A DNA stretch of 64,000 bases from Planktothrix rubescens CCAP 1459/22. GTDB lineage: Bacteria > Cyanobacteriota > Cyanobacteriia > Cyanobacteriales > Microcoleaceae. Numbering within the stretch: the stretch's first letter is position 1; each line of letters begins with the position of its first letter. Below are positions 46,472 through 55,816 of the stretch, in pieces. The DNA is taken from contig LR882958.1 in the NCBI GenBank assembly GCA_904830895.1, forward strand, positions 4,731,501-4,795,500, written 5' to 3'. The notes below the pieces were generated by a model that was given only the letters and a program-made list of their open reading frames with translations, searched no databases and was not told the DNA's origin. The position numbers were made by a program, and so were the translations under genes.

Positions 46472-47617
46472 TTACGAATGAACGGCAACAGATGGCAGTT
46501 GTTCTAAAGTGGGATAATCGGTATAGCCTTTTTCATTTCCCCCATAAAATGAAGATCGATCATAAGGATTTAAGGAGGAATTAATCTCAAAACGTTTTGG
46601 CAAATCGGGATTAGAAATAAATAACCGCCCATAGGCAATTAAATCGGCATTTCCAGAAGCGATCGCTTGATTTCCACTGTCTCGATTATGAGATCCGGCG
46701 GAGATAATTGCCCCCTTAAAATAGTTACGGAAAAACCCCGCACTTAATTCGGCTAAAGGAATTTCTGCCTGATCTATTTTAGCCCAATTATTCAGAGCAT
46801 CAGCATTTGATCGCGGTTCAACAATATGCAAATAGGCTAGATTAAATTGATTTAAAGCATTAGCTACATAACTAAAGGTTGCCACGGAATTAGAGTCGGA
46901 TATACTATTAAATGTACCCGCCGGAGACAGTCTCACCCCGACGCGATCGCTTCCCCAAACACTAACAACTGCTGTTGTTACTTCTAATAAAAATCGGCTT
47001 CTATTTTCGAGTGTGCCACCATACTGATCGGTGCGTTTATTTGTACCATCTTGAAGAAACTGATCCAATAAATAGCCATTGGCACTATGAATTTCTACCC
47101 CATCAAATCCCGCAGCTAAAGCATTTTCCGCCGCCTTGCGATAGTCCTCTACGATTCCAGAAATTTCCTCGGTTTCTAAAGCCCGGGGGGTGACGAAGGG
47201 TTTTTCCCCTTCCATGGTACTCGCCGTGCCTTCGGGGGCGATGGCTGAAGGGGCTACGGGTAAAGCTCCATTGGGTTGCAATAAAGGATGGGAAATCCGG
47301 CCAACGTGCCACAGTTGCAGGAAAATCCGGCCTCCCTGTTGGTGAACTGCTTGGGTGACGAGTTTCCAGCCTTCGGTCTGTTCGGCTGAATGAATTCCAG
47401 GTGTGCCTGGGTAGCCTACTCCTTGGGGGGAGATTTGGGTAGCTTCGGTAATAATTAATCCCGCCGAGGCTCGTTGTCCATAATATTCGGCGTTGAGGGG
47501 GACGGGGACGTTTCCAACTCCGGCGCGGTTGCGGGTTAGTGGGGCCATAACAAGGCGGTTGGGTAAGGTATAGCGACCCAATTGGAAGGCAGAAAATAGG
47601 TTAGATTGACTGTTCAT
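46472..47617 (-). CDS. Old Yellow Enzyme family alkene reductase (NemA-like)
   Basis: FMN-dependent NAD(P)H oxidoreductase (381 residues) of the OYE family, which reduces activated C=C bonds of enals, maleimides and related electrophiles. Seen: LPNRLVMAPLTRNRA near the N-terminus, QLWHVGR, the substrate-binding HSANGYLLDQFL motif (His/Asn pair), DQYGGTLENRSRF, and the C-terminal flavin-phosphate region DLIAYGRLFISNPDLP. Length is normal and all core motifs are present. It is divergent from an ArsR-type regulator over a 194-bp region with two operator-like repeats, so it is probably repressed by that regulator and induced by reactive electrophiles or oxidants. The exact substrate is unknown. 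Confidence 0.92.
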   Translation of the reverse strand: MNSQSNLFSAFQLGRYTLPNRLVMAPLTRNRAGVGNVPVPLNAEYYGQRASAGLIITEATQISPQGVGYPGTPGIHSAEQTEGWKLVTQAVHQQGGRIFLQLWHVGRISHPLLQPNGALPVAPSAIAPEGTASTMEGEKPFVTPRALETEEISGIVEDYRKAAENALAAGFDGVEIHSANGYLLDQFLQDGTNKRTDQYGGTLENRSRFLLEVTTAVVSVWGSDRVGVRLSPAGTFNSISDSNSVATFSYVANALNQFNLAYLHIVEPRSNADALNNWAKIDQAEIPLAELSAGFFRNYFKGAIISAGSHNRDSGNQAIASGNADLIAYGRLFISNPDLPKRFEINSSLNPYDRSSFYGGNEKGYTDYPTLEQLPSVAVHS

Positions 47618-47644
47618 TATATCTTTTTGCCCTAGACTTGGTTT

Positions 47645-47719
47645 AGTAGTTAAACAACTGTTTAATAATCAGGATAAAACATTTACCCAAAAAAGTCAAG
47701 CAGTTATCTAACTGTTTGA
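47645..47719. promoter_or_regulatory. Two matching operator-like sites between the reductase and ArsR genes
   Basis: Two 21-bp sites match at 16 of 21 positions in the same orientation: O1 at 47645-47665 and O2 at 47699-47719, start to start 54 bp. Each is also an inverted repeat: TTAAACA-AC-TGTTTAA in O1 (47650-47665, perfect) and TCAAGCAGTTA-TC-TAACTGTTTGA in O2 (47696-47719, 10 of 11). O1 sits about 30 bp before the reductase start and O2 overlaps the -35 of the regulator promoter. This fits binding by the ArsR-type repressor at 47812. Confidence 0.7.
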
Positions 47720-47743
47720 CTTTGGATGCAAAGGAGTTAGAAT
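47716..47743 (+). promoter_or_regulatory. Sigma-70-type promoter of the ArsR gene
   Basis: TTGACT (47716-47721), a 16-bp spacer, TAGAAT (47738-47743); each box has one mismatch to consensus. It is located 69 bp before the regulator start and overlaps operator O2, so autoregulation is likely. Confidence 0.6.
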
Positions 47744-47811
47744 AGAAATAATACAGCATCCGTGTCAAGTGGTTGATACCGATGGAAATATAGCTCTAGT
47801 TTAAACCCATT

Positions 47812-48147
47812 ATGTCCGACTCCTGCGAAAATCTCCATACCTATTCACCTTTAACCGTAACCATCAGTGATACGGAAAAACGAGCTAAAATATTTGCAGC
47901 TTTAGGTGATCCAACGAGATTGCGAATAATTGAGATGTTAGCACGACAAGAGGAAATGAGTGGCTCTAAGGTGGCATCCCGGGCAGGAATTAGTTTGGCT
48001 TTGTTTTGTCACCATTCTAAAATTTTAGCAGAAGCGGGATTAATTCAAATTAGAAAAGACGGGCAAACCAAGTATAATTCGATTAATTGGAATGTCTTAG
48101 AGGAGTGTTTTCAAGGGTTAATGCGGTCGGAATTTAAAAAGGAGTAA
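47812..48147 (+). CDS. ArsR/SmtB-family transcriptional regulator
   Basis: Winged-helix repressor of 111 residues: FAALGDPTRLRIIEMLARQ (about residues 28-46), then a recognition-helix region SKVASRAGISLALFCHHSKIL and the wing LIQIRKDGQTKYNSIN. The classic metal site ELCVCDL is absent; cysteines occur only at 5, 66 and 99. A metal sensor of the SmtB type is therefore unlikely, and thiol-based redox or electrophile sensing is a better guess. Divergent pairing with an Old Yellow Enzyme gene recalls CyeR of Corynebacterium glutamicum, an ArsR-type redox regulator of an OYE gene. Ligand unproven. Confidence 0.88.
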   Translation: MSDSCENLHTYSPLTVTISDTEKRAKIFAALGDPTRLRIIEMLARQEEMSGSKVASRAGISLALFCHHSKILAEAGLIQIRKDGQTKYNSINWNVLEECFQGLMRSEFKKE

Positions 48148-48189
48148 TGCTTATGCAAGTATGGTGCAATCTTTTTCTCCGGTGCTCCC

Positions 48190-48231
48190 TATTCCCTATT
48201 CCCTATTCCCTATTCCCTGTTCCCTATTCCC
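48190..48231. repeat. Heptamer tandem repeat (TATTCCC)6
   Basis: Six 7-bp units (the fifth is TGTTCCC), preceded by CCGGTGCTCCC, a degenerate unit of the GGTGTTCC repeat seen elsewhere in the window. The array overlaps the last codons and the stop (48224-48226) of the minus-strand kinase gene. It is a short tandemly repeated repetitive sequence of the kind common in filamentous cyanobacteria. Confidence 0.85.
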
Positions 48232-49474
48232 CGCTATAACTGATTTCCTGGTAAAACGGTAAAATCATTGTAAAATCGCTTCCCTCTCCTACCTCAGAAC
48301 TACAGGTTAAGGTTCCCCCATGTTTATCAACAATAATAGCATAGGTAATTGCCAATCCTAAACCCGTGCCTTGTCCCACAGGTTTTGTGGTAAAAAATTG
48401 ATCAAAACTGCGACGAATTACTTCTGGGGACATCCCAATTCCATTATCACCAATATTAATCATTAATTGAGATTTATCGGTGTGAGGTTCAATTTTAATA
48501 GTAATTTTAGGGATAAATTCTTTCTCTGATGTGGTCTGATTTTTTGACGTTATGACTTTACTTTCAATCGCATCAATAGCATTATTCAATAAGTGAATAA
48601 AAACTTGATTAATTTCACTAGCATAGCATTCAATAGTCGATAATTTATCGTAATCTCGAATCACTTGAATTTCAGGACGATGGGAGGTAGATTTGAAGCG
48701 ATGACTTAACAGCATTAATGTACTTTCAATTCCTTCTTTGAGGTCTACGGTTTTTAATTGTGCTTCATCCAGTCGAGAAAATACTCGCAATGATCGTACT
48801 AAATCTCGAATTCGATTTGCACCGACTTCCATTGAGGATAAAAGGTGAGGAAGGTCATTTTTCAAAAATTCTAAATCAATTTCTTCAGACCATTGTTCAA
48901 GTTCAGGAATATGCGGTGGGAGATACTGTTCATAAAGTTTAATGGTTTTGAGTAAATCTCCCACATATTGTTGAGCATAAAAGATATTTCCATAAATAAA
49001 ATTAATCGGATTATTAATTTCATGGGCGACACCCCCGACTAACTGACCAAGAGAAGACATTTTTTCAGTTTGAATTAACTGAAGCTGCATTTTTCTTAAT
49101 TGTAAATGCACATTAATTCGGGCTAATACTTCTTCCGGTTCTATGGGTTTAGTAATATAATCTACTCCTCCCACTTGTAACCCTTTAACTTTATTAACTA
49201 ACTCACTGAGAGCGGTCATAAAAATCACGGGAATATCCTTAGTTTTAGGATTTTGTTTTAACTGACGGCAAGTTTCAAAGCCATCAATTCCCGGCATCAT
49301 CACATCTAATAAAATTAAATCCGGTAAGGTGTCTTGAAGTTTTAGTAAAGCATTTTCTCCACTTTTGGCAATAGAAACTCTAAAGCCAGATTGATTTAAA
49401 ATATCCAATAATAACTTAACATTAGTCAAATTATCATCAACAATTAAAATAGAATAGGAATAGGAATTTTTCAT
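48224..49474 (-). CDS. Response regulator / histidine kinase fusion
   Basis: Cytosolic two-component protein (416 residues). An N-terminal receiver (VDDN near 12-15, phospho-acceptor Asp57 in LLLDVMMPG, Lys109 in ITKPI) is followed by a histidine kinase whose phospho-acceptor is His151 in HEINNP and whose ATP-binding domain has N (LLNNAIDAI), G1 (IGDNGIGM) and GTGLGLAI boxes. There is no membrane span. The upstream membrane kinase gene ends 6 bp before its start, so the two are co-transcribed, and the receiver is a likely acceptor from that kinase. The final codons lie in a heptamer repeat, so the C-terminal end may vary between strains. Confidence 0.9.
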   Translation of the reverse strand: MKNSYSYSILIVDDNLTNVKLLLDILNQSGFRVSIAKSGENALLKLQDTLPDLILLDVMMPGIDGFETCRQLKQNPKTKDIPVIFMTALSELVNKVKGLQVGGVDYITKPIEPEEVLARINVHLQLRKMQLQLIQTEKMSSLGQLVGGVAHEINNPINFIYGNIFYAQQYVGDLLKTIKLYEQYLPPHIPELEQWSEEIDLEFLKNDLPHLLSSMEVGANRIRDLVRSLRVFSRLDEAQLKTVDLKEGIESTLMLLSHRFKSTSHRPEIQVIRDYDKLSTIECYASEINQVFIHLLNNAIDAIESKVITSKNQTTSEKEFIPKITIKIEPHTDKSQLMINIGDNGIGMSPEVIRRSFDQFFTTKPVGQGTGLGLAITYAIIVDKHGGTLTCSSEVGEGSDFTMILPFYQEISYSGE

Positions 49475-49480
49475 GGATTA

Positions 49481-52255
49481 TTAATTATTAATATAGGGTT
49501 GAATAAAGTGGATAATTTGTTCGTCTTCAAAGGTTTCAGCCAATTGAATCATATAATCAGCAAAAGCAGTATATTGAGTATCTAACAGTTTAATCCGATT
49601 AGCTTCATTTTGAATATCTAAAATATAACCTCCCTTGGCAAAATTATACAAGTTAATCAGTTCTTGAGAAGGAGGAATAATTAAAGAACTAACAGACACA
49701 GGTGATCTTGATTTGTATACTACTGGCTCTGAACTTTCGTAAATCCAGGTTAATTTTAACATTTCTTGGAGTTGATTTAATAAAACTTCTTCTTGTATGG
49801 GTTTAGATAGAAACCCATTACAACCCGCCTTTAAACATTCTTCTTGATCTGCACTAAATACAGAAGCAGAAGAAGCAATAATAATTAGATCATAAAATTC
49901 GGGATCGGTTCTTAATTGTCGAGTCATTTCTAAGCCCCCCAGAATAGGCATCATTAAATCAGTAATTACGACATTAGGATACAATTGTTTAACTTTTTCT
50001 AATCCTTCTTGTCCCTGGGTTGCTTCGATGAGTTCAAAGCCGAGGGGTTCCAATAAATTAACCATAACGGATCTATTTTCCCAGCGATCATCTACAATCA
50101 AAATGGTCTGTTTTTCTCCTTGATAACCGACAATTTTTTGTGAAGTTTCAGTTTTCTTAATCGGTTGATCTTTGGCTGCGGGTAAATTGACATCAAACCA
50201 GAATTTGCTCCCAACTCCTGGAATACTCTTAACATTAATTTTGCCTGCCATCATTTCTACAATTTGATTACTAATGGCTAATCCCAATCCAGTTCCTTCG
50301 GCTTTTCTGGCGTGTTCTCCTACCTGTTCAAAGGGTAAAAATATTTTTTGAATTTGTTCAGAGGTCATCCCAATTCCCGTATCCTCAATTTTAAACCTTA
50401 TCATATACATTTTGATAGAATCAGATTCGATTGATTCCGATAAAACCTTGACTTCAAAACAAACCGACCCGGTATCAGTAAATTTAATTGCATTTCCTAA
50501 TAGATTTAATAAAACCTGACGCAACCGCTTTTCATCAGCATAAATTCCTTCGGGTAAAGAAGTTAAAGATTGATAAGTAAATTGTAATTCTTTTTGTTCA
50601 GCTTTCAGGCGACAAACTTCTATAATTCCCCATAAACAATGTTCTAAATTAAAATCTACAGGATAGAGTTCTAGTTTACGCGCTTCGATTTTAGAAAAAT
50701 CTAAAATATCATTAATTAGGGTTAATAAATGAGAACCACACTCATAAATAATATGGAGTCCTTGTCGGTGTTTAGGAGTTAGAGTTGGTTCCCGTTGTAG
50801 AATTTGAGCATAGCCTAAAATCCCATTTAAGGGAGTGCGGAGTTCATGGCTCATATTAGCCAAAAATTCACTTTTAGCTTGGTTAGCAGATTCGGCATCT
50901 TCTTTCGCGGCTTGGAGTTGTGCTGTACGTTCTTCTACCCGTTGTTCTAAAGTTTCATTGGAAGTGGCTAAAATCGTAAAGGATTGTTGTAATTGTTGAG
51001 CCATTTGGTTAAAAGAATCCCCCAGAAGCATGATTTCTTTAATACCTTTAATCCGAATTTTTTGTCTGAGATTTCCACTGGCAATTTCCCGGGAAGCAAT
51101 ACTCAAATCCATGATTTTTTGGGTAATCCAACGGGAGGTTAATAGTCCAAATATCATAGCAATTCCCAGGGCAATTAAACAAAGAATAATGGTTTTTTGA
51201 GTATTCGCATTAATTTGCCCCATAAAATCGGATTCTGGAATTACCACGACAATTAACCAATCTAAACCCCATTGATCTTTCCAAGGACTAATATTGACAA
51301 ATTGACGTTGATTATTGATTTGAATATGTAGAGATTGAGTTGTAGTAATTGAGTAAGTTTGACCAAATTTTTGAGTGATAGTATTAAAGGTTTCTCGAAT
51401 TAGTGGATCTTGACTATCAGCAGCATTCAGTCGTTTTGCCACACCATCAACCATTTGATAAGGAGGTTTAGACGATGAACTTGCCACCAAAAGTCCGTTA
51501 CGTTCTAAAATAAATATTTGTCCAGAGTTACTGGTTTTTAAATTTTTTAAAAATTCACTAATTTGTGATAAGCGTAAATTAGAAATCAAGACAGCAATTA
51601 AATTATTGCTATCATTATATAGGGGATAACTGGCGGAAATAGAGACAATATCGGGAAAATTATCCCATTGATAAATTTTACTCCAAATCGGTTTTTTTGC
51701 CCGAACTGCATCGGTATAAGCGGCTTCACTGCGGGGATTATAATTATCAAAAGATCCCATTAATTTAGTTCTATTCCCATGGGGATCTGTTGCATAAATA
51801 TTAGAATTCCATTCGGTTTTAGGAGAAAGTTCATCAATAGTAGCTTTATTCAAATCTAAAAAATATCCGGCTCCGGCATATTCTCCCGTAGGTAATACAT
51901 AATAAACGTAACCCACATCAAAGGCTTGAAGTTGTCTCCAAAAATAATGCCCAACTTCAGAATAATTGGTCAGATCTAATAACCCTAATTCAACAGCATC
52001 GGCATTAATTTTATTAATTTTATGGGGTGTAGAAAGATAATTATTTAAGTGTTGTTCGATCCGAGAACTAACTTCATTTTCAATTTCTTGTGCGAGTTTA
52101 TTAATAGCTTTTTCTCCATGATTGAAAGTTAACCAACCTGTCAAACCAACAGCAATAGAAATTTCTAATAAAAAAGGAACTACAAGTGCCAAACTTAGGG
52201 GAATTCCTTGGGATTTATGCGATCGACGAAAGATGGGAAAGAATGATAATATCAT
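49481..52255 (-). CDS. Membrane hybrid sensor kinase (cache-HAMP-HisKA-HATPase-REC)
   Basis: 924 residues. One membrane span at about 20-42, a periplasmic dCache-like sensor to about 345 ([21 protein letters not shown] is typical), a second span near 355-372, HAMP, a short coiled coil, HisKA with His near 465 ([11 protein letters not shown]), an ATPase with [15 protein letters not shown] and GTGLGLAI, and a receiver with Asp near 763 ([10 protein letters not shown]). A tail of about 80 residues follows. The ligand is unknown; dCache domains usually bind small molecules outside the membrane. It starts 19 bp after the di-heme cytochrome gene and runs into the receiver-kinase gene, so a three-gene operon is likely. 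A deleted paralogue lies at 43682-44062. Confidence 0.92.
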   Translation of the reverse strand: MILSFFPIFRRSHKSQGIPLSLALVVPFLLEISIAVGLTGWLTFNHGEKAINKLAQEIENEVSSRIEQHLNNYLSTPHKINKINADAVELGLLDLTNYSEVGHYFWRQLQAFDVGYVYYVLPTGEYAGAGYFLDLNKATIDELSPKTEWNSNIYATDPHGNRTKLMGSFDNYNPRSEAAYTDAVRAKKPIWSKIYQWDNFPDIVSISASYPLYNDSNNLIAVLISNLRLSQISEFLKNLKTSNSGQIFILERNGLLVASSSSKPPYQMVDGVAKRLNAADSQDPLIRETFNTITQKFGQTYSITTTQSLHIQINNQRQFVNISPWKDQWGLDWLIVVVIPESDFMGQINANTQKTIILCLIALGIAMIFGLLTSRWITQKIMDLSIASREIASGNLRQKIRIKGIKEIMLLGDSFNQMAQQLQQSFTILATSNETLEQRVEERTAQLQAAKEDAESANQAKSEFLANMSHELRTPLNGILGYAQILQREPTLTPKHRQGLHIIYECGSHLLTLINDILDFSKIEARKLELYPVDFNLEHCLWGIIEVCRLKAEQKELQFTYQSLTSLPEGIYADEKRLRQVLLNLLGNAIKFTDTGSVCFEVKVLSESIESDSIKMYMIRFKIEDTGIGMTSEQIQKIFLPFEQVGEHARKAEGTGLGLAISNQIVEMMAGKINVKSIPGVGSKFWFDVNLPAAKDQPIKKTETSQKIVGYQGEKQTILIVDDRWENRSVMVNLLEPLGFELIEATQGQEGLEKVKQLYPNVVITDLMMPILGGLEMTRQLRTDPEFYDLIIIASSASVFSADQEECLKAGCNGFLSKPIQEEVLLNQLQEMLKLTWIYESSEPVVYKSRSPVSVSSLIIPPSQELINLYNFAKGGYILDIQNEANRIKLLDTQYTAFADYMIQLAETFEDEQIIHFIQPYINN

Positions 52256-52274
52256 AGTAATAAAAGCAGTTAAC

Positions 52275-52853
52275 TTAAGGAGAATTTTGCAACTCTGGTG
52301 TTAAGCTGCGAAAGTCAAATTGCGATGCACCCGGATGACAACTGATGCAACTATTCACCGTCAAAGGTTGGGAAAGATCAACCCGGGGATGGAGGGCTTT
52401 AAAATAACGGGAACGATTAAAACGATAGGGGATGGTCTCATCCTTGAGAGCAATGGGACGGGAATAGGTCTGGAGATATTTCCACATTAACAATAATGAT
52501 GGCCCTTCTAAGGGTTGCAGCGTTGCACCATAATGTTCTGGATCTTGAATCACTTGCTGCCAAGTTTGGGTGGGAAATACCTGGGGTGGGATAGCAATAT
52601 GACAGCTTGAACAGGTGTTGAGATAAAGTTCATGTCCCAGTTTATATGCGGGTTGAATACTGTCCACACTGCCGATCTGATTGGGGCTAGGCGCGTTTTC
52701 AGCCAGGACTACTGGGGAGACTAAAGGGGGTGTTTGTGTTATCCCCAAGGCAATACCGATACTCCACAGCCCGACTATTACAATTAATACCCAGGAAGGA
52801 GAACGTCCCTTTTGCTTTTGAATTCTGTTTTGACTTAAAAAACCCATAACCAA
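52275..52853 (-). CDS. Di-heme cytochrome c-like protein, membrane anchored
   Basis: 192 residues with an N-terminal hydrophobic segment (about 21-39) acting as signal anchor, then two heme c attachment motifs: CSSCH at 81-85 and CISCH at 169-173. The protein should sit on the lumenal or periplasmic side and carry two hemes. Candidate axial ligands (Met124, His155) are not proven. It is first in a probable operon with two signalling kinases (19-bp gap), which suggests, without proof, a redox input or a shared physiological context. The start may be Met1 or Met3. Confidence 0.82.
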   Translation of the reverse strand: MVMGFLSQNRIQKQKGRSPSWVLIVIVGLWSIGIALGITQTPPLVSPVVLAENAPSPNQIGSVDSIQPAYKLGHELYLNTCSSCHIAIPPQVFPTQTWQQVIQDPEHYGATLQPLEGPSLLLMWKYLQTYSRPIALKDETIPYRFNRSRYFKALHPRVDLSQPLTVNSCISCHPGASQFDFRSLTPELQNSP

Positions 52854-52919
52854 GACAAATGATCTGGCAACATCACTGAAATCCTAGCTCAGATTAGCAC
52901 TGTTTTTGGAGACTTTCAG

Positions 52920-53828
52920 TTAATTCAGGTTTAAGATCATGCCTTCCCTAGCAACAACCCCGTTGGGAAAAACAGCCTGAACTTGGGCTTCAATTTGATT
53001 CAGAATTTCATCGGTATGGGATGGATCATGTTGATACATAACCACCTGCTTGACTCCAGCTTTTTTGGCGACTTCTACACCAATTTCCCAGGTGGAATGT
53101 CCCCAACCAATTCTAGGCAATTCGTGATTGTGATATTCTTCGTTGGTATAGGTGGCATCATAAATAAAAACATCTGCGTCCCTGGCCAGATGTAAAACAT
53201 TTTTATCGAAGTGATCGGGAAAATGTTCGGTATCGGTACAATAAACCGCCGTCTTTCCTTGCCAAGTAACTCGATATCCCACCGCCCCATTGGGATGATT
53301 CAGGGGTGCGGTTTCAATTTTGATATCATCTAAAGTTAATGTATCTCCCGGAAATAGGTCATAGAACTTCATGTCTGACTGCATGACCTGGATAGGGACA
53401 GGAAAATTGGGGTGAACCATCTGATCACAGAGACGATCTTTGATGGTACTGCCATCCGGTGCGATCGCCCCATAAATATGAAAACGATTAATTGGAATAA
53501 AAGCGGGAACGAAAAAGGGAAATCCCTGGATATGATCCCAATGGGTATGGGAAAAAAACATATAGGCTTCCACGGGCATTTGTCTGAGCAGATCCATTCC
53601 CAAGACTCTTAAGCCTGTACCTGCATCAAAAATTAAGCGTTTTTCACCCAAGCGCATTTCCACACAGGAGGTATTTCCTCCGTATTCAACCGTTTGCGAT
53701 CCAGGCGTGGGTATACTGCCCCGCACCCCCCAGAATCTTACGGAAAAATCAGTTTCAGAGTTCTTGTCCATGGGGGTTGCTTGATCATAAGAATGTGGGT
53801 TCTGGGCTGAAGGATCAGAAACTGGCAT
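52920..53828 (-). CDS. Metallo-beta-lactamase-fold hydrolase (phosphodiesterase/PhnP-like)
   Basis: 302 residues. The start RFWGVRGSIPTPG and the metal motif HTHWDHIQG (His94, His96, Asp98, His99) define an MBL-fold family close to cyclic phosphodiesterases and PhnP/RNase Z-like enzymes; later metal ligands are in NHPNGAVGY, YCTDTEH and GWGHST. It probably hydrolyses a phosphodiester in the cytosol, substrate unknown. The first 19 residues look poorly ordered, and Met20 (MDKNSETDF) could be the true start. It ends about 65 bp before the cytochrome gene on the same strand and may or may not be co-transcribed. Confidence 0.85.
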   Translation of the reverse strand: MPVSDPSAQNPHSYDQATPMDKNSETDFSVRFWGVRGSIPTPGSQTVEYGGNTSCVEMRLGEKRLIFDAGTGLRVLGMDLLRQMPVEAYMFFSHTHWDHIQGFPFFVPAFIPINRFHIYGAIAPDGSTIKDRLCDQMVHPNFPVPIQVMQSDMKFYDLFPGDTLTLDDIKIETAPLNHPNGAVGYRVTWQGKTAVYCTDTEHFPDHFDKNVLHLARDADVFIYDATYTNEEYHNHELPRIGWGHSTWEIGVEVAKKAGVKQVVMYQHDPSHTDEILNQIEAQVQAVFPNGVVAREGMILNLN

Positions 53829-53887
53829 CGTTTGTTTTAGCCTTGGACGTAGAAGGTTGACTCAGCCTACAATTGAAAAGGCATGGA

Positions 53888-54260
53888 ATTGACATCCTCC
53901 CCGCCATAAACGGACGGTGATTCCCAAACCTCACGATTTAGGTTTCTGCTTCTTAGCAACTGCCTCTACCCACAAGGAGTTTTCTGGTCTTATGTTCGCT
54001 CCACAGACTATCCCCGCAAGCCCTGCGGTTCTTATGTGTCGAAGTCTCAAAAAGAGAATTCTTAAGTTTGTGTTGATTCTAGGGGTGGACTGCCCATTGC
54101 CCTATCCTCTTTTCCCTGTCTACCGATTTGTCTGCGCCGCCAGTACAACTGGGCTTCGCTCGTTAGGCTGTCTGAATCCATCGTCACGGGTGGGTCAGTG
54201 ACCATCCACATTCTAACACAAAGCCGTCGTAGAACCACGGGGTTTCTACCCATTTTTTCG
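53888..54260 (-). mobile_element. Right-end remnant of a TnpB-type IS200/IS605 element with omega-RNA-like sequence
   Basis: On the minus strand this stretch ends in GGCGGGGAGGATGTCAA, the familiar terminal sequence of TnpB-carrying (IS1341-like) elements, preceded by an imperfect hairpin around CCGTCCGTTTATGGCGG. A second hairpin lies at 54229-54249 (GTAGAACC/GGTTTCTAC). No TnpB protein remains: the frames here (53917-54201 plus, 54062-54253 minus) do not carry RuvC motifs. It appears to be the 3' noncoding part of a deleted element. The family is recognised from memory of such ends, and the inner boundary is approximate. Confidence 0.5.
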
Positions 54261-54300
54261 ATAAATCTTAGCGTAGAGTAGTGTTTGGTGCATCTTAAAC

Positions 54301-54396
54301 AATTATGAATTACGAATTAATAATTACGATAAGACACAATTCGTAATTCGTAATTCGTAACTCGTAATTAATTTCGTAATTCATAATTTGTAATTC
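54301..54396. repeat. AT-rich heptamer repeat (GTAATTC) with inverted copies
   Basis: Imperfect tandem copies of GTAATTC at about 54341-54396, preceded by the opposite orientation (GAATTACGAATTAATAATTA) near 54307-54326, so the single strand can fold back on itself. The last unit runs into the stop codon of the pyrophosphatase gene (54395-54397). Confidence 0.75.
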
Positions 54397-54910
54397 ACTG
54401 TTTACTGGCGGCTTTAATCCCTTTTTCTACTAGGGGCCCAACCTGATCCACATCCTGCCAACCCAGAATTTCAGTGACTTTCCGTTCTAGGTTTTTATAG
54501 GTTCGGAAAAATTCAGCAATTTCTTCTAGGCGATGATGGGGAATATCTTTAAGAGATTTTACATCTGCGTAGCGTGGATCGGCTGCGGGAACACAAAGAA
54601 TTTTTTCATCCCGATCGCCACCATCGATCATTTCTAAAAACCCAACGGGTCGGGCTGCGATCACACAACCGGGAAAGGTGGGTTGATCCATAATCACTAA
54701 ACCATCTAAGGGATCTCCGTCTTCCCCTAGGGTATTGGGAATGAAGCCATAATCAAAGGGATATTGGACAGAGGCAAACAAAACCCGATCAAGGGCAAAG
54801 GCTTGTAACTCTTTATCGTATTCGTATTTGTTTTTGCTTCCGGCGGGAATCTCAATCAAAACGTTAATTAAACCCGGTTTGGGTTGGGGTACAATCTTCG
54901 ATAAATCCAC
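54395..54910 (-). CDS. ppa: Inorganic pyrophosphatase
   Basis: Soluble family I pyrophosphatase (171 residues, normal bacterial length) that hydrolyses PPi to two phosphates with Mg2+, pulling biosynthetic reactions forward. Seen: [18 protein letters not shown] with the conserved Lys/Glu/Tyr, the metal-binding [10 protein letters not shown] with three Asp, and the [14 protein letters not shown] region. All expected residues are present. It stands alone on the minus strand, 129 bp downstream of the transaldolase-family gene, with a repeat array at its 3' end. Confidence 0.95.
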   Translation of the reverse strand: MDLSKIVPQPKPGLINVLIEIPAGSKNKYEYDKELQAFALDRVLFASVQYPFDYGFIPNTLGEDGDPLDGLVIMDQPTFPGCVIAARPVGFLEMIDGGDRDEKILCVPAADPRYADVKSLKDIPHHRLEEIAEFFRTYKNLERKVTEILGWQDVDQVGPLVEKGIKAASKQ

Positions 54911-55039
54911 GAATCGTTCTCCAAACTTTAGATAATCATCAACATCGGGGAAAGCTCCCCTCTAATATTCTAAAGGGGATGGGGATTTCCTCCAAGGGGG
55001 TTGGGCTGTTTGCCACCGAGATCAATTCAGTATCCCCAT

Positions 55040-55681
55040 TTAACCAGCGCCGATTCCCCGACCATTTTGATTAAACTCTATAACAGTTTGTTCTGATAAT
55101 TCATGGGTTGTGATTGCCCTTAAGATTTCTAAGGGTAAGGTTAAATGATGGGCTCCGGCTTGTAGGGTGGCAGCGGCTTCCTGGGGGGATTTAATACTGG
55201 CGGCTAATATTTTAGTCGGACTTCCTGTTAATATGTCGTTCATTTGTTTGACTAATTCAATACCATCCCCTAATAATCGAGTTGCCCGATTCACATAGGC
55301 GATCGCATATTTGGCCCCCGATTCCATCGCTACAGCAGCTTGGGCGGCACTATAAATGGCAGTCACAGAACAGGGAATTTCGGCAGATAAATAGGCAACT
55401 GTTTGAAATCCTACGGAAGTCGCTGGAATTTTTAAAACCGTTTGTTCTCCTAGTAATTCAAAGGCTTTTTTTCCTTCCCTTACCATTCCCTGAAAATCCG
55501 ATGCCATTAATTGATAATAGATTTCCCCCGAAATTAATTGTTTTAACTGTTTTAAGGTTTCTTCAGGAGATAATTCACTTTTTGCCAATAAAGTAGGATT
55601 GGTTGTAAGTCCTTTCACCCATCCCCAATCTTTAACTATTTGTGCTTCTGAAATAATTGCCGAATCCAAATATAAAGCCAT
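55040..55681 (-). CDS. Transaldolase-family protein (fructose-6-phosphate aldolase type)
   Basis: 213 residues, the short TalC/FSA-type class of the transaldolase family, which forms a Schiff base with dihydroxyacetone or fructose-6-phosphate. Seen: N-terminal LDSA, GLTTNPTLLAK, the Schiff-base Lys84 in TVLKIPATSVG, TAIYSAAQA, and the C-terminal GAHHLTLPLEIL. Whether it acts as transaldolase or as aldolase cannot be decided from sequence alone. It starts at ATG 55681. A stretch of tandem repeats separates it from the upstream gene. Confidence 0.88.
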   Translation of the reverse strand: MALYLDSAIISEAQIVKDWGWVKGLTTNPTLLAKSELSPEETLKQLKQLISGEIYYQLMASDFQGMVREGKKAFELLGEQTVLKIPATSVGFQTVAYLSAEIPCSVTAIYSAAQAAVAMESGAKYAIAYVNRATRLLGDGIELVKQMNDILTGSPTKILAASIKSPQEAAATLQAGAHHLTLPLEILRAITTHELSEQTVIEFNQNGRGIGAG

Positions 55682-55720
55682 AGATTTAATTTTTTTTAGG
55701 TGTTGGTTTTTATAGAGCTA

Positions 55721-55775
55721 GGGAACACCGGAACACCGGAACACCGGAACACCGGAATAGGGAATAGGGAATAGT
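55721..55775. repeat. Compound tandem repeat: 8-bp and 7-bp units
   Basis: Four copies of AACACCGG (55724-55755) run directly into AATAGGG units (about 55756-55774). The complementary units, GGTGTTCC and TATTCCC, recur at 45664-45686 and 48179-48231, so this is a dispersed compound repeat. It lies about 40 bp upstream of the transaldolase-family start, in the likely promoter region. Confidence 0.85.
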
Positions 55776-55816
55776 AAGTTATGCCCCTTGTTACAAGGTT
55801 TAGTATTATCCTATAA

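Noticed and set aside
53917-54201. A 94-codon plus-strand frame as a protein gene
   Set aside because: It covers the noncoding right end of an IS200/IS605-type element in antisense and shows no domain; such frames recur over these ends.
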